Assembly (NCBI GenBank): GCA_948567375.1
Contig: OX419756.1
Span: 19,721,001 to 19,785,000 of the forward strand
Direction of reading: 5' to 3'
Length of the DNA stretch: 64,000 nt
DNA from: Lunularia cruciata
Taxonomy: Eukaryota; Streptophyta; Marchantiopsida; Lunulariales; Lunulariaceae
In this document: positions 12,950-24,767 of the stretch, piece by piece
Layout: each line of letters begins with the position of its first letter
Position numbering within the stretch: position 1 is the first letter of the stretch
Notes under the pieces: model-generated
Databases searched by the model: none
Seen by the model: only the letters and a program-made list of their open reading frames with translations
What the model was told of the DNA's origin: nothing
Position numbers and translations under genes: made by a program

Positions 12950-14274
12950 ATTACCCCGGTTTCACATTGAAAGCTTTATTATATAGGTGTAGTGTTACGT
13001 GCGACTGCTGTACGTTATTTAAGACCGTTTCCCTTGCACACCCCTCCGACTAAAATATGTCTCAGACCCTTCTGCCCGCTAGTCTTCATTTACAGGGGGA
13101 ACCAATGTACACCTTGTATGACATGCAGGGTCTACGTGACGGAAATGGTTGATAAGCTAGGCAGATGCGGGGAGACCTTTTGCAGATGAATCCATATTTG
13201 CCTTTAAAAACGCTTAGCTTCGGGATCTAGCACGATTGGCATGCCAACAAGAGCCCCTGAGATAAAGCAGACGTCCCCATGGACCTGTGGGGTAGGCTGT
13301 GGAGGGAAAATACCATCAAACTTTTTAAAGGACCAAATAAGTCGTAAGCGACATACGCATCCACTTGGTACCCGGCAGCGCCTACCTAAACTGTCGTCCC
13401 TTCTTTCAAGCCAGTACCGAAAGTCAAGCCAGTACCGTACTTGGTTTCCATTGTACAGATTACGATATTGACTCTTACCAAGAACCACCTCAGCGTGGGT
13501 ACTTAGTGACCCAGAACGAGGTACTTAGACACGAGGTACTTGAGTCACCCAGAACTGGCATTACTCGGGATTTTACATATCCCGTCCTAGACTTGGCTGT
13601 TTTACCGATTGGTCTTACTGCAATTATCCCCCTGTCAAGCTTTGAAACGAGCGTGACGACATGGATATTGTTATCAGGACGGACAAATCCATATATGGAA
13701 GACCGCTTGGCATTTGCACCAATATAGACTGTCTTATTGCTTGGCATCACCGAGAGGTCAAAAGAGTTTCCACATTTTGGAACACCCGATTCCCACATCG
13801 TTATTTTCTAGGATTTGCACTATATCACATTAAAGAAAAGTTTTCGTAGAAACCATGTTTGTTAGCGATTACGCTCACAAACTCCAGTAAATTTTCTGTT
13901 GATCTCAATGAATAGAAGAATGGACTCCGGGAGTAACTCGGGTCCAATACCAAGGATAATGACCCTAAATACTCTTGCAAGATTCAATGTGAGAGAAGTG
14001 TACCCTACATCCATCCTTGCCATCCCTAAGAAGGATGCCAATTAGTCAGTTCGACTGAGCTCCAAAATTTCTGAGGACACAAACTTGGGGGTGTCATCAG
14101 TTACTTTTTGTAGATGGGAACACTCCAAACCATAGAGCGACGCGACACCTCCACTGAAACCTAATGCGCCTTGGGCATGTGATTCAACCACGCCAGATTT
14201 TCAGAAAAGCGCCAAAATGGACAGCTACAAACCCCGCGTGTCAAAAATTAAGAACATTTTGAACATGAATCTCG
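12950..14274. other. Convergent intergenic region with small tandem repeats
   Basis: Holds the 3' ends of the LON-domain and REI1-like genes. Open frames on both strands between 13204 and 13860 overlap each other and have no recognisable content. Two local repeats are visible: CAAGCCAGTACCG twice at about 13408-13438, and GGTACTT three times with two CACCCAGAAC-like blocks at about 13498-13558. An unrecognised gene here cannot be excluded. Confidence 0.4.
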
Positions 14275-16297
14275 TTAATATGGAACGTTCTTGGGTAAAT
14301 CCCAGTTGACGTTGTTCCTCATACCCACTTGTGTACGGAAAGTCTCTAATCTTGATGCTCGAGTTTTCTTGCCATCTGCACTTTTGTTGTGTCTTTGTGT
14401 TGGTTCCCTAGTTGCCAATCCCATACTTCGGTATCTGAAAAATGTCAGAGAAATCGGGAACTCAGGGCAAACTGCTACAAATTCTGACCCATAAGTTTGC
14501 CCAGATAATGACTAGTGAAACTCCGAACTAACAGTTTCACTGCCACAACGAGTATGCGACAAGACGATATGTCCATGGTACAAGCAACCTAAAATCCACA
14601 AATACCGGTCATACTCCCAGAAGCAACAGACTCTAATCAAATGAAGAATGTCTTGCACAAACCTTGCAATGACAGCATTGACGAGTATCCCATCTCTTTG
14701 ATCGGATGGTCGTGGCTTCTGTTTGTAGTAGCGGAACAACTCCCGAGAGCCGATAGTTCTGGTTGCCTTTCCTTCAGCATCGTCACCCTTCAGCATAAGC
14801 TCAAGACCCCCACTGACCAACATTGCAGGTGCACTTTCCCCATCTTCGACTTTAACAAGCTGGGTTCCATCTGGACCAACGTAGCTGAAATACAAGGCAG
14901 AAAAATTAGCGCTCATATTCATTCTGCACAACATAAAGAACTTACGCATCTCCATAAACATGCATAGACCGAGTTTTCGGCGCCATGGCGCAATGGTTAC
15001 AACGACATTCAAATTAGCTGCAAGGAGCAGAACAATGTAATTACCTGCTACTGAAGTCGTAGTATTCTTCTAGTTCCTCCTCTGCTGCACCTTCTCCGTC
15101 ACCGTACCGGAGCTTGCAATGACTTTTCGAGATCATGTGTTTACGTACGGCTTCTAAACTTTTGAAATGTTTGCCTCTCTCGTCACAAAACAAGCACATA
15201 AAGCCTTTTGTGACCTGTCAACAACAATACCCAATTTGATTAATTAGATACTGATAAGTGAAGGAGAACTGACGCTTGCCGAGATATGCTTCTAAGTCAC
15301 TAGAGCTGTAAATCGTGCGCAAATCCATCTAAAGCGATGTAGATAAACTTCGAGTTCGGCATCCAACATAGGCAGATTGCACCAGAAACGTGAGCAGAAG
15401 TTAGTTCGGGACAGCATTTGTCCATCCTCGAAAATTCCACGCAATAACGAACTTCTTCAAGCTCCATGCTTCAGCAAATACAATCAGGTTTCTCACCTTA
15501 AGACCGAGATAACTTAACATCCCTTCAGGATCCTTTAAAAATTCGGCATCAGGCAGGAAGAACCCATGAACTTTATGCATATGTTCGACACATCCTTCAA
15601 CAGTTCCATCGGGCTGGAAGTCACAGATGAAACACCGGCTGGCATCCCAGTCTTCGTCAATAGCTTCGTCACTGGCTCCTGCACCATCTTCGCTGACTCG
15701 AAGTTCCATGATGACATCCTCAGCCTCTTCACCATCCACCTCTTCCCAATCCTCGTCGCTGCTCTCCTCATCTTCCTCCTCCTTTGGTGGTATAACAGAT
15801 ACCTGCTCCTTCACGGGACGAGCTGGTGCCGGTCTGATGACCGCGACCCCAGCACCTGCTGAATCACCAAGACTAGATGCTTTGCTAATATGAGCTTTGG
15901 ATTGCAAATGCTGTGTGTGGGCCTTCTCTGTGGAATACTCCTTCCCACATAGTGAGCACTTGTACAGAAGACGCTGTCCCTCTCCCTTCCTCTTCTCAGC
16001 GGCAAGCGCCTCCAACCTCAAGTTAAACAATCCTTCAGTCACACCGGGCACTCCAGCAACCTACAGAGAGCACTTCAGTCAACATATAGACCGAAACCAT
16101 CGACGAGGCCTACACACCAATTCTTTCCAAGAATCCAAGCAAACTCCTCCGCAGCAAAAGTACATCATTGATCAATTCAAGTTCAATTTTACCTTTCTCT
16201 TCAAATTGTACCGATGCCAATCAGACCGGTAATGCGACTTCTGCACTTCCTCATTCTGGAACTCTATGTTACATGCGTTACACGCCAGCCCCGGCAT
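14275..16297 (-). CDS. REIL: Cytoplasmic 60S ribosomal subunit biogenesis factor, REI1/ZNF622 type
   Basis: Five exons on the minus strand: 16297-16193, 16060-15497, 15214-15045, 14884-14663 and 14434-14275, giving 406 residues with all junctions GT-AG and in frame. Four zinc-finger-like modules are present in the family order: residues 6-28 (C-N-A-C, H, H), a second KCSLCGKEYSTEKAHTQHLQ near residue 72, a third with CFICDF and HMHKVHGFF before the acidic-flanked middle, and a fourth with CLFCDERGKHFKS and HMISKSHCKLRYG. An acidic segment (EEEDEESSDEDWEEVDGEE) separates fingers 2 and 3. The C-terminus ends NVNWDLPKNVPY, a form of the family's conserved tail. The family acts late in cytoplasmic maturation of the large ribosomal subunit, helping release and recycle export factors. 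A telo-box lies just upstream. Confidence 0.95.
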
Positions 16298-16349
16298 CTC
16301 AAATTCTGGGAAAACCCCAATGCCAACAACTCCTAATTCCGTGAAACTT

Positions 16350-16359
16350 AAACCCTAAA
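16350..16359 (-). promoter_or_regulatory. Telo-box upstream of the REI1-like gene
   Basis: AAACCCTAAA on the plus strand, about 53 bp upstream of the start codon at 16297. Telo-boxes are common near the transcription starts of plant ribosomal protein and ribosome biogenesis genes, which fits the downstream product. The site itself is seen; its function here is inferred. Confidence 0.6.
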
Positions 16360-16962
16360 CACCCAGAACTACTTCCTTCGCTCCAACAGGATTCGAATTC
16401 TTGCAAATTCTTCCACGACGTCCCTACGATAAATTCCTGAGCAGTCGAGCGAGTATGAACCAACTATCCAATTCCTCGACCTCCCTTGCTTTTCTTTCTT
16501 CCTTTCTGTCTCCCGACCGTCAAAACACACCAACTGAAGCCCGAAATCTCGCTACCGCTTTATCCTGTGGAGGCCGCGGCCGTGAAGAGATCGGAAGTAG
16601 GCCGCGAAAGAGGTTGTGCCGCTGTTGCGTACTGGGGGAGGAAATGAAGGTACGAAGGAAGGAGAACCTGCTCTTGCGTCCGCGCCTTCTTCGCCCTACA
16701 CTCGTGCCACTCACACCTACGGTATACCGGGATCGGGTGGCTGCCGGAGCCTTCTTTACGTCAGTTCATCGTTACTGTCTGCGTCCGTCATACGCAGACA
16801 GCAAATATGAATTGACGGTGTCATCCCCGTTCGTCATTCAGTTCCGTGATTGTGGATCCGGATAAACCCTCCAAGGGAATGAGGTTTAAGGCAGTATGCC
16901 GTATTTTCCTATTCATCAGATTTTCGAGCAACTTGATAGCGTAAGGGTTACTCCCCTGCAGA

Positions 16963-16966
<4 letters not shown>
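16360..16966. other. Probable promoter and leader region of the REI1-like gene
   Basis: GC-richer than the DNA to its right. A frame on the plus strand (16401-16865) has no recognisable content and overlaps frames on the other strand, so I do not call a gene. Confidence 0.4.

Positions 16967-17054
<88 letters not shown>
16967..17054. repeat. (TA)n microsatellite
   Basis: About 44 uninterrupted TA units. It abuts the 5' side of the retroelement fragment that begins near 17060. Confidence 0.95.
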
Positions 17055-17056
<2 letters not shown>

Positions 17057-17059
17057 CAC

Positions 17060-17300
17060 CAAGTGATTAGTACTAGATGATTGTGATTGCTCTGATTATT
17101 ATTTAGGTGATGTTTTTTTCAGATGTTCCCGCTGCTGATTGTATATAGACTGTCGACTTACATAAGTCGAATACCTTAGGTGTAATACGGTAAATTTTTT
17201 ATATCGACTCTATTGGAGTTTAATTTCATTTTACCTATTTTGCCTCACTCTTGATGGGGTCTTCCCATCTTTCGTGGTATTTTACTCTAAAAAAATATAA
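17060..17300 (+). mobile_element. 3' fragment of the non-LTR retroelement family
   Basis: Aligns by eye for about 230 bp with the minus strand of the 33-34 kb copy. Shared blocks in order are GTGATTGCTCTGATT/GAGCAATAAC, GGTGATGTTT, AGACTGT-CGACTT, GACTCT, TTTTACC and TTGATGGGGTCTTCCCATC. It stops shortly after this core and is followed by TAAAAAAATATAAGG, possibly a remnant poly(A). Highly diverged and non-coding. Confidence 0.7.
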
Positions 17301-17483
17301 GGTTCCTGAACCCTTTTCTGGTGAGTATAACGAGATATTATTCTAAATACAATACATAAAATTTATTCTTATATTAGCAAATTTTGGGCAATATAACAAA
17401 ATATCATTTCCAATTAGAAAAAATTCAAATTTAGGTAAAATCTCTATAATATAATTTAGCACTTCATTTTCCTGAAAAAAAAA

Positions 17484-17521
17484 TTCTACCGATTATATGT
17501 TCGCATATATAATCGGTAGAA
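17484..17521. repeat. Near-perfect inverted repeat with a 4-nt TTCG loop
   Basis: The left arm TTCTACCGATTATATG and right arm CATATATAATCGGTAGAA pair almost completely, with one extra TA on the right, around the loop TTCG. No coding context. It might be the fused ends of a deleted small inverted-repeat transposon or a structured transcript; nothing here decides. Confidence 0.75.
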
Positions 17522-18211
17522 GTTATTGCATCAAATCACCTCAAATAATACATGTATGTGTATGAGTTCACAAACATGTAAAATTTATAAATCGATGAAA
17601 CATTCATATATACAGATGTTGAAACTTTCTAGACCTACTTAGGAGAAGGAACTTCCAATTCCCATGTATTCTCTAAGTCTTCGTTTGTTTTAAATTTGCA
17701 AAATATGATAAGTGAAATAGATAAATTTTAATTTCTACGGAAGGTTTTATTTGTAGAGTGGTTTTTGCACTTCATTCCACTTCACAGTAAATTTAATGTA
17801 ATACACATGCATTTATTACTACGGACAAGTAAGCATTTTGCCCTTTTTAGAACTTATGTAAAAAAAAAACGATTTATAATCTTGGTTGTAATTCTTTATT
17901 GGTTTGCTGACATGTAAACCTACGACTCTTCTTGTGGTGTAGTTCCTCATTCTCATATGAGAAGTCAGTTCATCGCCCATCGCCAATTTTAAATGTGGGA
18001 AAATAATGCCTATGAATTAATTGGTATTTTCACACTTAATTTTTAGTATTTTCACACTTCTTATCATTTTTGCCAAGTACGCGGAATTTTAGATTAACGA
18101 GAATTTAAATCTTTTTTTTTATATTTTCACACTCACAAATGCAACTGCAGCTCATATTTGGATTTTTGCCAGGGTGATGAGAACGACGAGATATAGCGAA
18201 GGTGGCTCTGC

Positions 18212-18302
18212 TAATCTAAGATTCCCAAACTTGGCAAGAGATGTAATCTAAGACTCTCGAAATTGGAAGGTGTAATCTAAGATTCTCGAATTTGGCAAGA
18301 GG
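18212..18302. repeat. Tandem repeat, three units of about 30 bp
   Basis: Three units start with TAATCTAAGA and continue T/C-TC-CGAA-TTGG-AAG (about 18212, 18244 and 18273). No function seen. Confidence 0.8.
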
Positions 18303-18483
18303 CGCGGAAAGATCGACAGAACGGATGTCAAATTATCAGTTCCCTCAAATTAATTTTAAATCTTTCATCCTCCCTTCGAGGTTGATAACTTTTCTAAATA
18401 AAAAGTTTACTCTCTGGAAAAGGTAGAACGAACCCATTTTGGGCACTATAATGTAGATCTGCTTTGAGGAAAGATCTTTTCCC

Positions 18484-18540
18484 TTTATGGCTTGATGGGG
18501 GTCTTCCCATGCGGTCGCGTTTCTCTTGAGAGAAAAAAAA
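18484..18540 (+). mobile_element. Short 3' scrap of the non-LTR retroelement family with poly(A)
   Basis: Contains TATGGCTTGATGGGGGTCTT, then CCCATGCGGTCGCG, and ends in GAGAGAAAAAAAA. The core and the GGTCGC end match the other copies; the A-run is where a retroposed 3' end is expected. No duplication of target sequence could be delimited. Confidence 0.6.
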
Positions 18541-21500
18541 GCTAATCATGAGATATTTATTATACTTATTATTTACTTATTACATACTTATGGCACGTAC
18601 AAATTAACTTTATATGTGCCTTAACATTTTATGATTGTCTGTAAAGAAGTTTTATCCCATGTTTTGTGAAATTGAGCTCTGGCCCACGCTAACTAACGAA
18701 CATTAAATCCAACCATTTACAATGCTGGGAGATAAATTAAGTACATAATTAGAATAAAATTTATTATCCTAGCTAAAGGAGCATAAGATTATAATCATCT
18801 GAAGATGAATAATAGTGATATATTTATCTAAGTGGGTAAGTAATTGAAGGACATAATGAACGTAACTCATGTTTGAATTTTTTTGATCACATTAGTCGGA
18901 CGTTATATCACAGCTTTATTTGAAGGGTGTATATATCATGTAGTTTCTTCTTTGGATTGACTTTTCAGTTTTCCAATATATAGTCTTTTTTGTTCGTTTA
19001 TATTCTATAATAGTAGAACAGGTAGAGTAGTTTATTGTCAAGTAATGTATTTGATTTATGTAATAATACAATAGTCAAACTACAGTTCCTTGAGCTAGTA
19101 ATTTGTATGATCTCTACTATTATCCTTAAAATAACCTTTCATTTAGTATCATTGAAAGGAATCTTATCTCTAGAGGATAGTTTGTCATATTCAAACAAAT
19201 CAAGTTAATCAAACTAGATACTTAGTCTAAATCAATTTTCACTGAAAATCAATTTATGTTGAAAAATTTATCAACATAGTAGGATAAAAATTAAGTTAAT
19301 ATTCATAAATATAGATGCATATATCATTATTACTTTCATCCGGAGCTGGATGTGGAGGGACAAGCTGATATTATTTATTCAAATATAATAACTAAAACAT
19401 TATAAGATGTATTACCATAACGTTTAGATCACTGTGGTGTAGAGGATATATAACTAACTATATGATACTTATACAAATATGTAACTAATGTTAATTTACC
19501 ATCAACTTATCCGATGGAAGGAAATTATTTTCAATGGATGAATCTTATAGAAAACGGAGTAAATAACTTCTTCGGAAACTCAACCCTGGCTAAAAACGAG
19601 AAGAAGTAGGTGGAAATCGATCCGGATCCAAACTCGCTTGTCCTATGATAGATTTCTGGTCGTAGAGGAGATTTCGGAATCATGCAGAGTGAATTTATAT
19701 ATTTTTTATTTATCAAATTAACATATAAATAGTTTTATGTTATATCTATATAATGCGAATTTAACCACTTGATGCAAATTATTTACTATCATCTGATTGC
19801 ACTTTTTCCAAGTTGGCCTCTAATGCCCAAATTTAATACGAATACACCGAACCGAATAAGTCGAATGCTAGTGTATATTTTCCTCCCGGTTCTAAAAGTA
19901 AAGTCAAATAAGCATACGATATCCTTCTTCTTGACCGTCTGAAGTAATGAACTTTTCTATGAGAACATCACCTCTAGAAAAACTTTTCTATTCCAACATC
20001 ACCTCACTCGAGTAGATTTCAGATTTGGCCAGACGTTTGGTTGCAGTCTTATCTAATATCAATTCTTCGAGGGAAAGAGACATGTGGCATGTTCACTCTC
20101 AGGTACGATTTCCATCAGTGAAGATTCATGAAGACCATCCTATTCCAAATGTGCCGATGAAACAAAGGGTGCAATAGAAAATCTCTGTGTTCTGGGGCCC
20201 GAGTCCAAGGCATGTACTGACTGTATTGCTCTGATCCAAGAGACCAAGAGTCATTAAAGGGTAGTGTTGCTACACGAGATGTCATGATTTCACAGACGAT
20301 GTATCTATGATTAGCAGACATTTACCATTTATGATCACATTGAACAACTGAGATTTCATCTCACTTGAGTGCATAGAGAATTCGTGGACACTTTTTTCCT
20401 TCTCGTGTTGTTGGACACAAGGCGGCCACGAAGAGTACTAGGAGCACAAATCAAGGGGAGTTTACAAATCATCCAGATACAGATAGAGTTTCTTGGGAAT
20501 TTGAGTGTGAAACTGGCTGGAGTCAAAACTGAGTAGTTGGTAGTTTTGCAACGTGAAATGCCTTCAACTGTCCCTTATACGACTTGACACAGGTGGGAAA
20601 CTGGCATGAACTTTGTGCATTGGATTCATAAGACACAACCAGAGAAGATGTACAACACATCAAGAATACGGGACAAGGTCCAAGAAACCTCATAAGAACG
20701 GACAGGAAACAGATCACTTCAGCTAACTCGCTACATTCTTACCAGGACCAGTTGGGGGCTCTTGTGTGTCTTTGAGCACCGGGGTCTTTGGCGGGAAACT
20801 ATCGACCACACACCGTGGTGATCACTGAAAACTGTACAAGTACTCTGTCCCACGAGATTAGTCTGCCATACACCAGAAGGACTTGTTGATTGAAGCTTGA
20901 GCTGTTGTATTACTCTGTCCAGGGGTAAATGCACGAGACGTTACGTAAGTTTCGGGAGTATTTATGATGCAGAATATTCTGTACCGTCCTGTTTCCGTCT
21001 GTAATCCCTGAGGTCTAAAATTTCAGTGTCTCGTTAAAAACCTGTGGTTCTTGATCTCCTACATCCTGAAGGGAAAGGAGATGATGTTGTTTCTTGTACT
21101 GTTAAGACCTGGTGATTGGTTGGTTTCTCAAGTGTTGGAGTGTTCCTTCTTGAGGAGTCACTGGGGCAAATATTTTTGTAACGGCTCTTTGGAGAAATCT
21201 TGTCGGGATAGTTAAGTGGTGTCAACTTCGGTATTGATTGATTGCCTGATTCATTGAAGGATGAATAGATGGATGGATAGATGGGTGCCAGTATTCCAGA
21301 GGCAATAGTCGATAGTCTGCTTGAGGAATGCGTCAGATTGCTTATCTACTCACTGTTCTCTCCCTTTCAACCATGACATGCAGATGTAAGAGTGAGTGAG
21401 TACATACTGCACACTACTTCCGATGTAGATTTGTGATACACTGAACTTGAGTTCTTGGGATTGCGCGCCCAATGCTTGGTTTCCTTCTTATCGGAAGTCT

Positions 21501-21664
21501 GATTTTGCGTTCATGAGCGCACCGATTGATTCGAAGTGTCTGGGTCTGGGTCTGAACCTGCAGATCTCGTCATAACAGCTCAAGAAGTGAGTTAATGCTG
21601 CTGCTGCAGTTTCGCCGCCGGTATTTGCGAGAAGAGTTTTGTTGTTGATACAGACGGGAAAAAT

Positions 21665-22294
21665 ATGGGACTGGACGATCCTGGATGCCTGGAGAGATTG
21701 CGGTCTCCTGCTTTGATCTACCTCGTACACAGGACTCAATGGGACAAGTACTTCACTTACCGGAAGTGGAGATGCGACGAAAGGACAGAACTCATGGGAG
21801 CACACACTAGTCTCGAAGGAGCACATATTGCTGTTGCTAAGGACTTCAAGCTACACGCCGAAGCAAGATTCCCGCGATGGGTGCCTGAACTGCGGAAAGA
21901 TCAGATGGAGAAAGTGACGAGTCTAGATAGACTGGCTGCGGAGGAGCATTTCAACTATATCAATCAATTCATGGCTGAAAAGAAAATGGAAGATAAGCAG
22001 GTGGATGTCGGGTGGACTTACCATATCACTCAAACCACTCTTTCCCCTCTCGACAGAAAGAGGAAGCTGAACTCCGAAATGACAGGAGATGAAGGAATCG
22101 TTGACGAAGAGGCTGTCAGGTCGAAAGAGAAGGTCTTTTTGTTGGAAGATAGCGGCAGCAAATCAAATAAGGAGAATAGTTGCCTCTCTTGCAAAACCTT
22201 CAGAATGAAAACAAGTAGCGGGAAAAGGTGCATGGAAGAGTTTCCTAGACAATCCAGGGAAAGAAGAAGTCTGGGGTTTTACTGTCAAGAATAG
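21665..22294 (+). CDS. Hypothetical protein (or exon) of unknown function, 209 codons
   Basis: One of the longest open frames in the genic half that belongs to no recognised family. The frame is open upstream to 21596, where CTGCTGCTGCAG could serve as a splice acceptor, so this may be the last exon of a longer gene. The N-terminal part is rich in aromatic and charged residues (HRTQWDKYFTYRKWRCDERT, then AHTSLEGAHIAVAKDFK). The C-terminal half is highly charged and low-complexity, with KRKLN and KSNKEN stretches that could carry nuclear localisation. No catalytic motif, signal peptide or membrane segment is visible. A 112-codon frame overlaps on the other strand but looks less protein-like. 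Confidence 0.45.
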   Translation: MGLDDPGCLERLRSPALIYLVHRTQWDKYFTYRKWRCDERTELMGAHTSLEGAHIAVAKDFKLHAEARFPRWVPELRKDQMEKVTSLDRLAAEEHFNYINQFMAEKKMEDKQVDVGWTYHITQTTLSPLDRKRKLNSEMTGDEGIVDEEAVRSKEKVFLLEDSGSKSNKENSCLSCKTFRMKTSSGKRCMEEFPRQSRERRSLGFYCQE

Positions 22295-24767
22295 ACTTGC
22301 CACACAGGTTTACAGTTTCCTGGGTCATTGTACAGAGTATATCTGGTTCGGAAGCTCCCTTTCAACCAAAGGAGACCAGAACAAATTATTGAATCAGATT
22401 TCAACTTCCAACAAGCAAAGAATAGTACTGTCGTCTTAGACCCACGAGATAATTATTGTCTCACCTGTTCTCGAACTTATGCACATCCTTTGGAGGTTAG
22501 AAGAAGTTACGGGTAGAGGGAGATAGGTACCTCAGTTTCTCTGGGGATTCCATTGACCGACTCTCCTGGGTACAGGAATAGTAGCATACATTGCATGTTC
22601 TATGTGACGTGCACGTCTTTTCCTGCAAGCAGATACATGAATTAGAGCAATTTTCTTCTCCTCGTGTTCTGTTCATGGCGATGGTTTTAGTTACTCGAAC
22701 GTGAGTGTGGACACGCGAGCAAAATTTATTCGCAAACTCAGCCTCAAGGAGATAGTATCAATAAGCTTGTGAAAATCTTATCTTTTCTGGGATGTCGTCC
22801 ACCACGCTTCTGGCACGAATAGTAGAAGCTCAGAATAGGCACAGTCGGAAGTTTGTTATGAGCAGTATAGGATGGTTTCTTAGGCTTGATCAGACTAACG
22901 AGCTCTAGGATACTTGAGCCGACAACCCCGTTAATCACGTAGTCAAGTTGTCTGATTTCTAGAACTCAGAACTAGGGCCTAAACGCAGGAATCCCTCCAC
23001 GTCATGCGGCTCATATCTCCCCGGGGCAGCCATGGAAACATGCAGATTGACGTATCTTTTGCTGTACTTCACGTCTTGGACGAAGACAAAATGAGTACAA
23101 TTGCACTACTTTTTCTTCCTTAATAATCAAGGCTCTGTACTAATCAAGGTTTGGCTGTAAGAGGATCTCTAAATGCTCGATGGATACAGTACAACAAGCT
23201 AAACGGTACTCTCCTTCCTCAATTATCAGGCCTCGGTACTAATCGCGTACAAGAACAGCTTTTCTACCAGTCTACTTAGCCGACGTACTTTGATGTCGTC
23301 ATTGACCAAGTTTCAACACACATAGTACATACCAACCCGTCGTCTTTCCTTGAAATTGCGCAACGGTACCACATCAGAACTAGTGCTGCGCGCCGGTTAC
23401 GGCAAGGTAGTGCCACTACTCATGCCAAAGTCTAGAAACAATGTAGGCTGTTCTAATGGCTGGTTCCACGATCAAGAATACAATCTGCCCGACTAATCAC
23501 ATTGCCGTCAAGTCATTACTGGTATTCAACTTCCCAATTGCTCTTCTGCAGTGGGCATTCGTTTAATTCCGTAAACAACTCAAGTATACATTGGTCTCCA
23601 AGTAATTTCCTACAAAGTGTATCTTTTGTTCTTCGTGAAAGTACCTTCAATATCGGAGACGTTCGCAGGTGGATGTCTTGATACACTTGCCTGAACTTGG
23701 AACGTTTTCGTTTCACAATGAACTCATGCGAGATTGTCGTTCTACATTTGTGGAACATTAAATGGAGTTGATCTCGTGGTAGACAAAATGTTTAATTAGA
23801 GAACGGTTCTTGAGGGTATCTACTGGCTAGCGTCTGAGTGACTATAAACAGCCATCTCGCCATTGAATTCGATCTTCCGTTACTCAGATGGAATAGGCTA
23901 ATAGGCCTGACTTCAAATATCTGCAAGACAGGTGAATAGAATACGCCTTACGAAGAGCACATCCATGCGTGTCATTCAAAATACCAGGCTTCGCACACGA
24001 GCTGTGGTACTCTCCATCGAACGATAAATGTCAAAATTTACAAGATTGCTTGCTTGGCATCTTTACGTGTCCACAATGGTGGAGAGGCCCACAACGAGCC
24101 AATTTCACCAATTTCTCTACTTCAAAACACCTCTTGGCACTGCCGTACATACCCCTACATAGGGTACATGCCACCATAGGATTGAATATGAGAGAAAACG
24201 TACTGAACGATCTAGAACCGAAAATTCGTGGATGAAACTAATTTTTTAAATATGTGTACATAGAGCTTTGCCTGCAGCACTGCAGGAGCACATAATTGTC
24301 GGCAAGTTTCATAAAAGAATCATAGTGGATATGTGTGAAACGCGATTGGTTGAGACCCTATACTAGGGTTTTGACTTCTGGGCCAAAGCCGGTAGGATAG
24401 TTTAACTCCTGATAATCGACTAAGAAGTCACTTCCGATTTCAGACGTGGCTAATTAGTGTGATAGGCCTACGGGGCACAACCTCCAGGCTCCTTGGAACA
24501 AGAAGGAAGGACCTACTTCAGCTCATTGTCTCAATTCAACATGTACACAGGCTGCCTTGACTAACTTCAGCAGCAGCATATTCGATGGGGCCTGGAATTA
24601 GTAGGCAGACTTTAATATCAGGACCTACCATGATGTGTTGGCTGATAGGGTATGAAATGCAGCTTGACCCGAGCTGATTGTGCTTCCCGCAGGAATTTGT
24701 TCGAGAATTTTCCTCCCAAAGAATCTAGTCAAACCACTTACTTACTATACAGGGTGTCATCTAGCTC
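22295..24767. other. Intergenic DNA, includes the 3' flank of the IF-2 gene
   Basis: Only short frames on both strands, none with recognisable content or plausible splice partners. No repeats or mobile element ends could be delimited. Confidence 0.4.

Larger units (their letters stand above)
17301..21595. other. AT-rich intergenic DNA, no supported gene
   Basis: Short frames only, with no recognisable content. A perfect hairpin (17484-17521), a short tandem repeat (18212-18302) and one more retroelement scrap (18484-18540) are listed separately. From about 19850 onward composition becomes more balanced and several short minus-strand frames appear (20115-20934), but no coherent exon chain could be built. 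A run of GATGGATAGAT-type simple repeat lies near 21260-21285. Confidence 0.4.

Noticed and set aside
13204-13860. Open frames on both strands between the two convergent genes
   Set aside because: They overlap each other, have no recognisable motif and sit in DNA with local repeats. I could not decide which strand, if any, codes.
16401-16865. 154-codon plus-strand frame upstream of the REI1-like gene
   Set aside because: Composition is low in hydrophobic core residues, it overlaps the gene's likely promoter and antisense frames, and no motif is visible.
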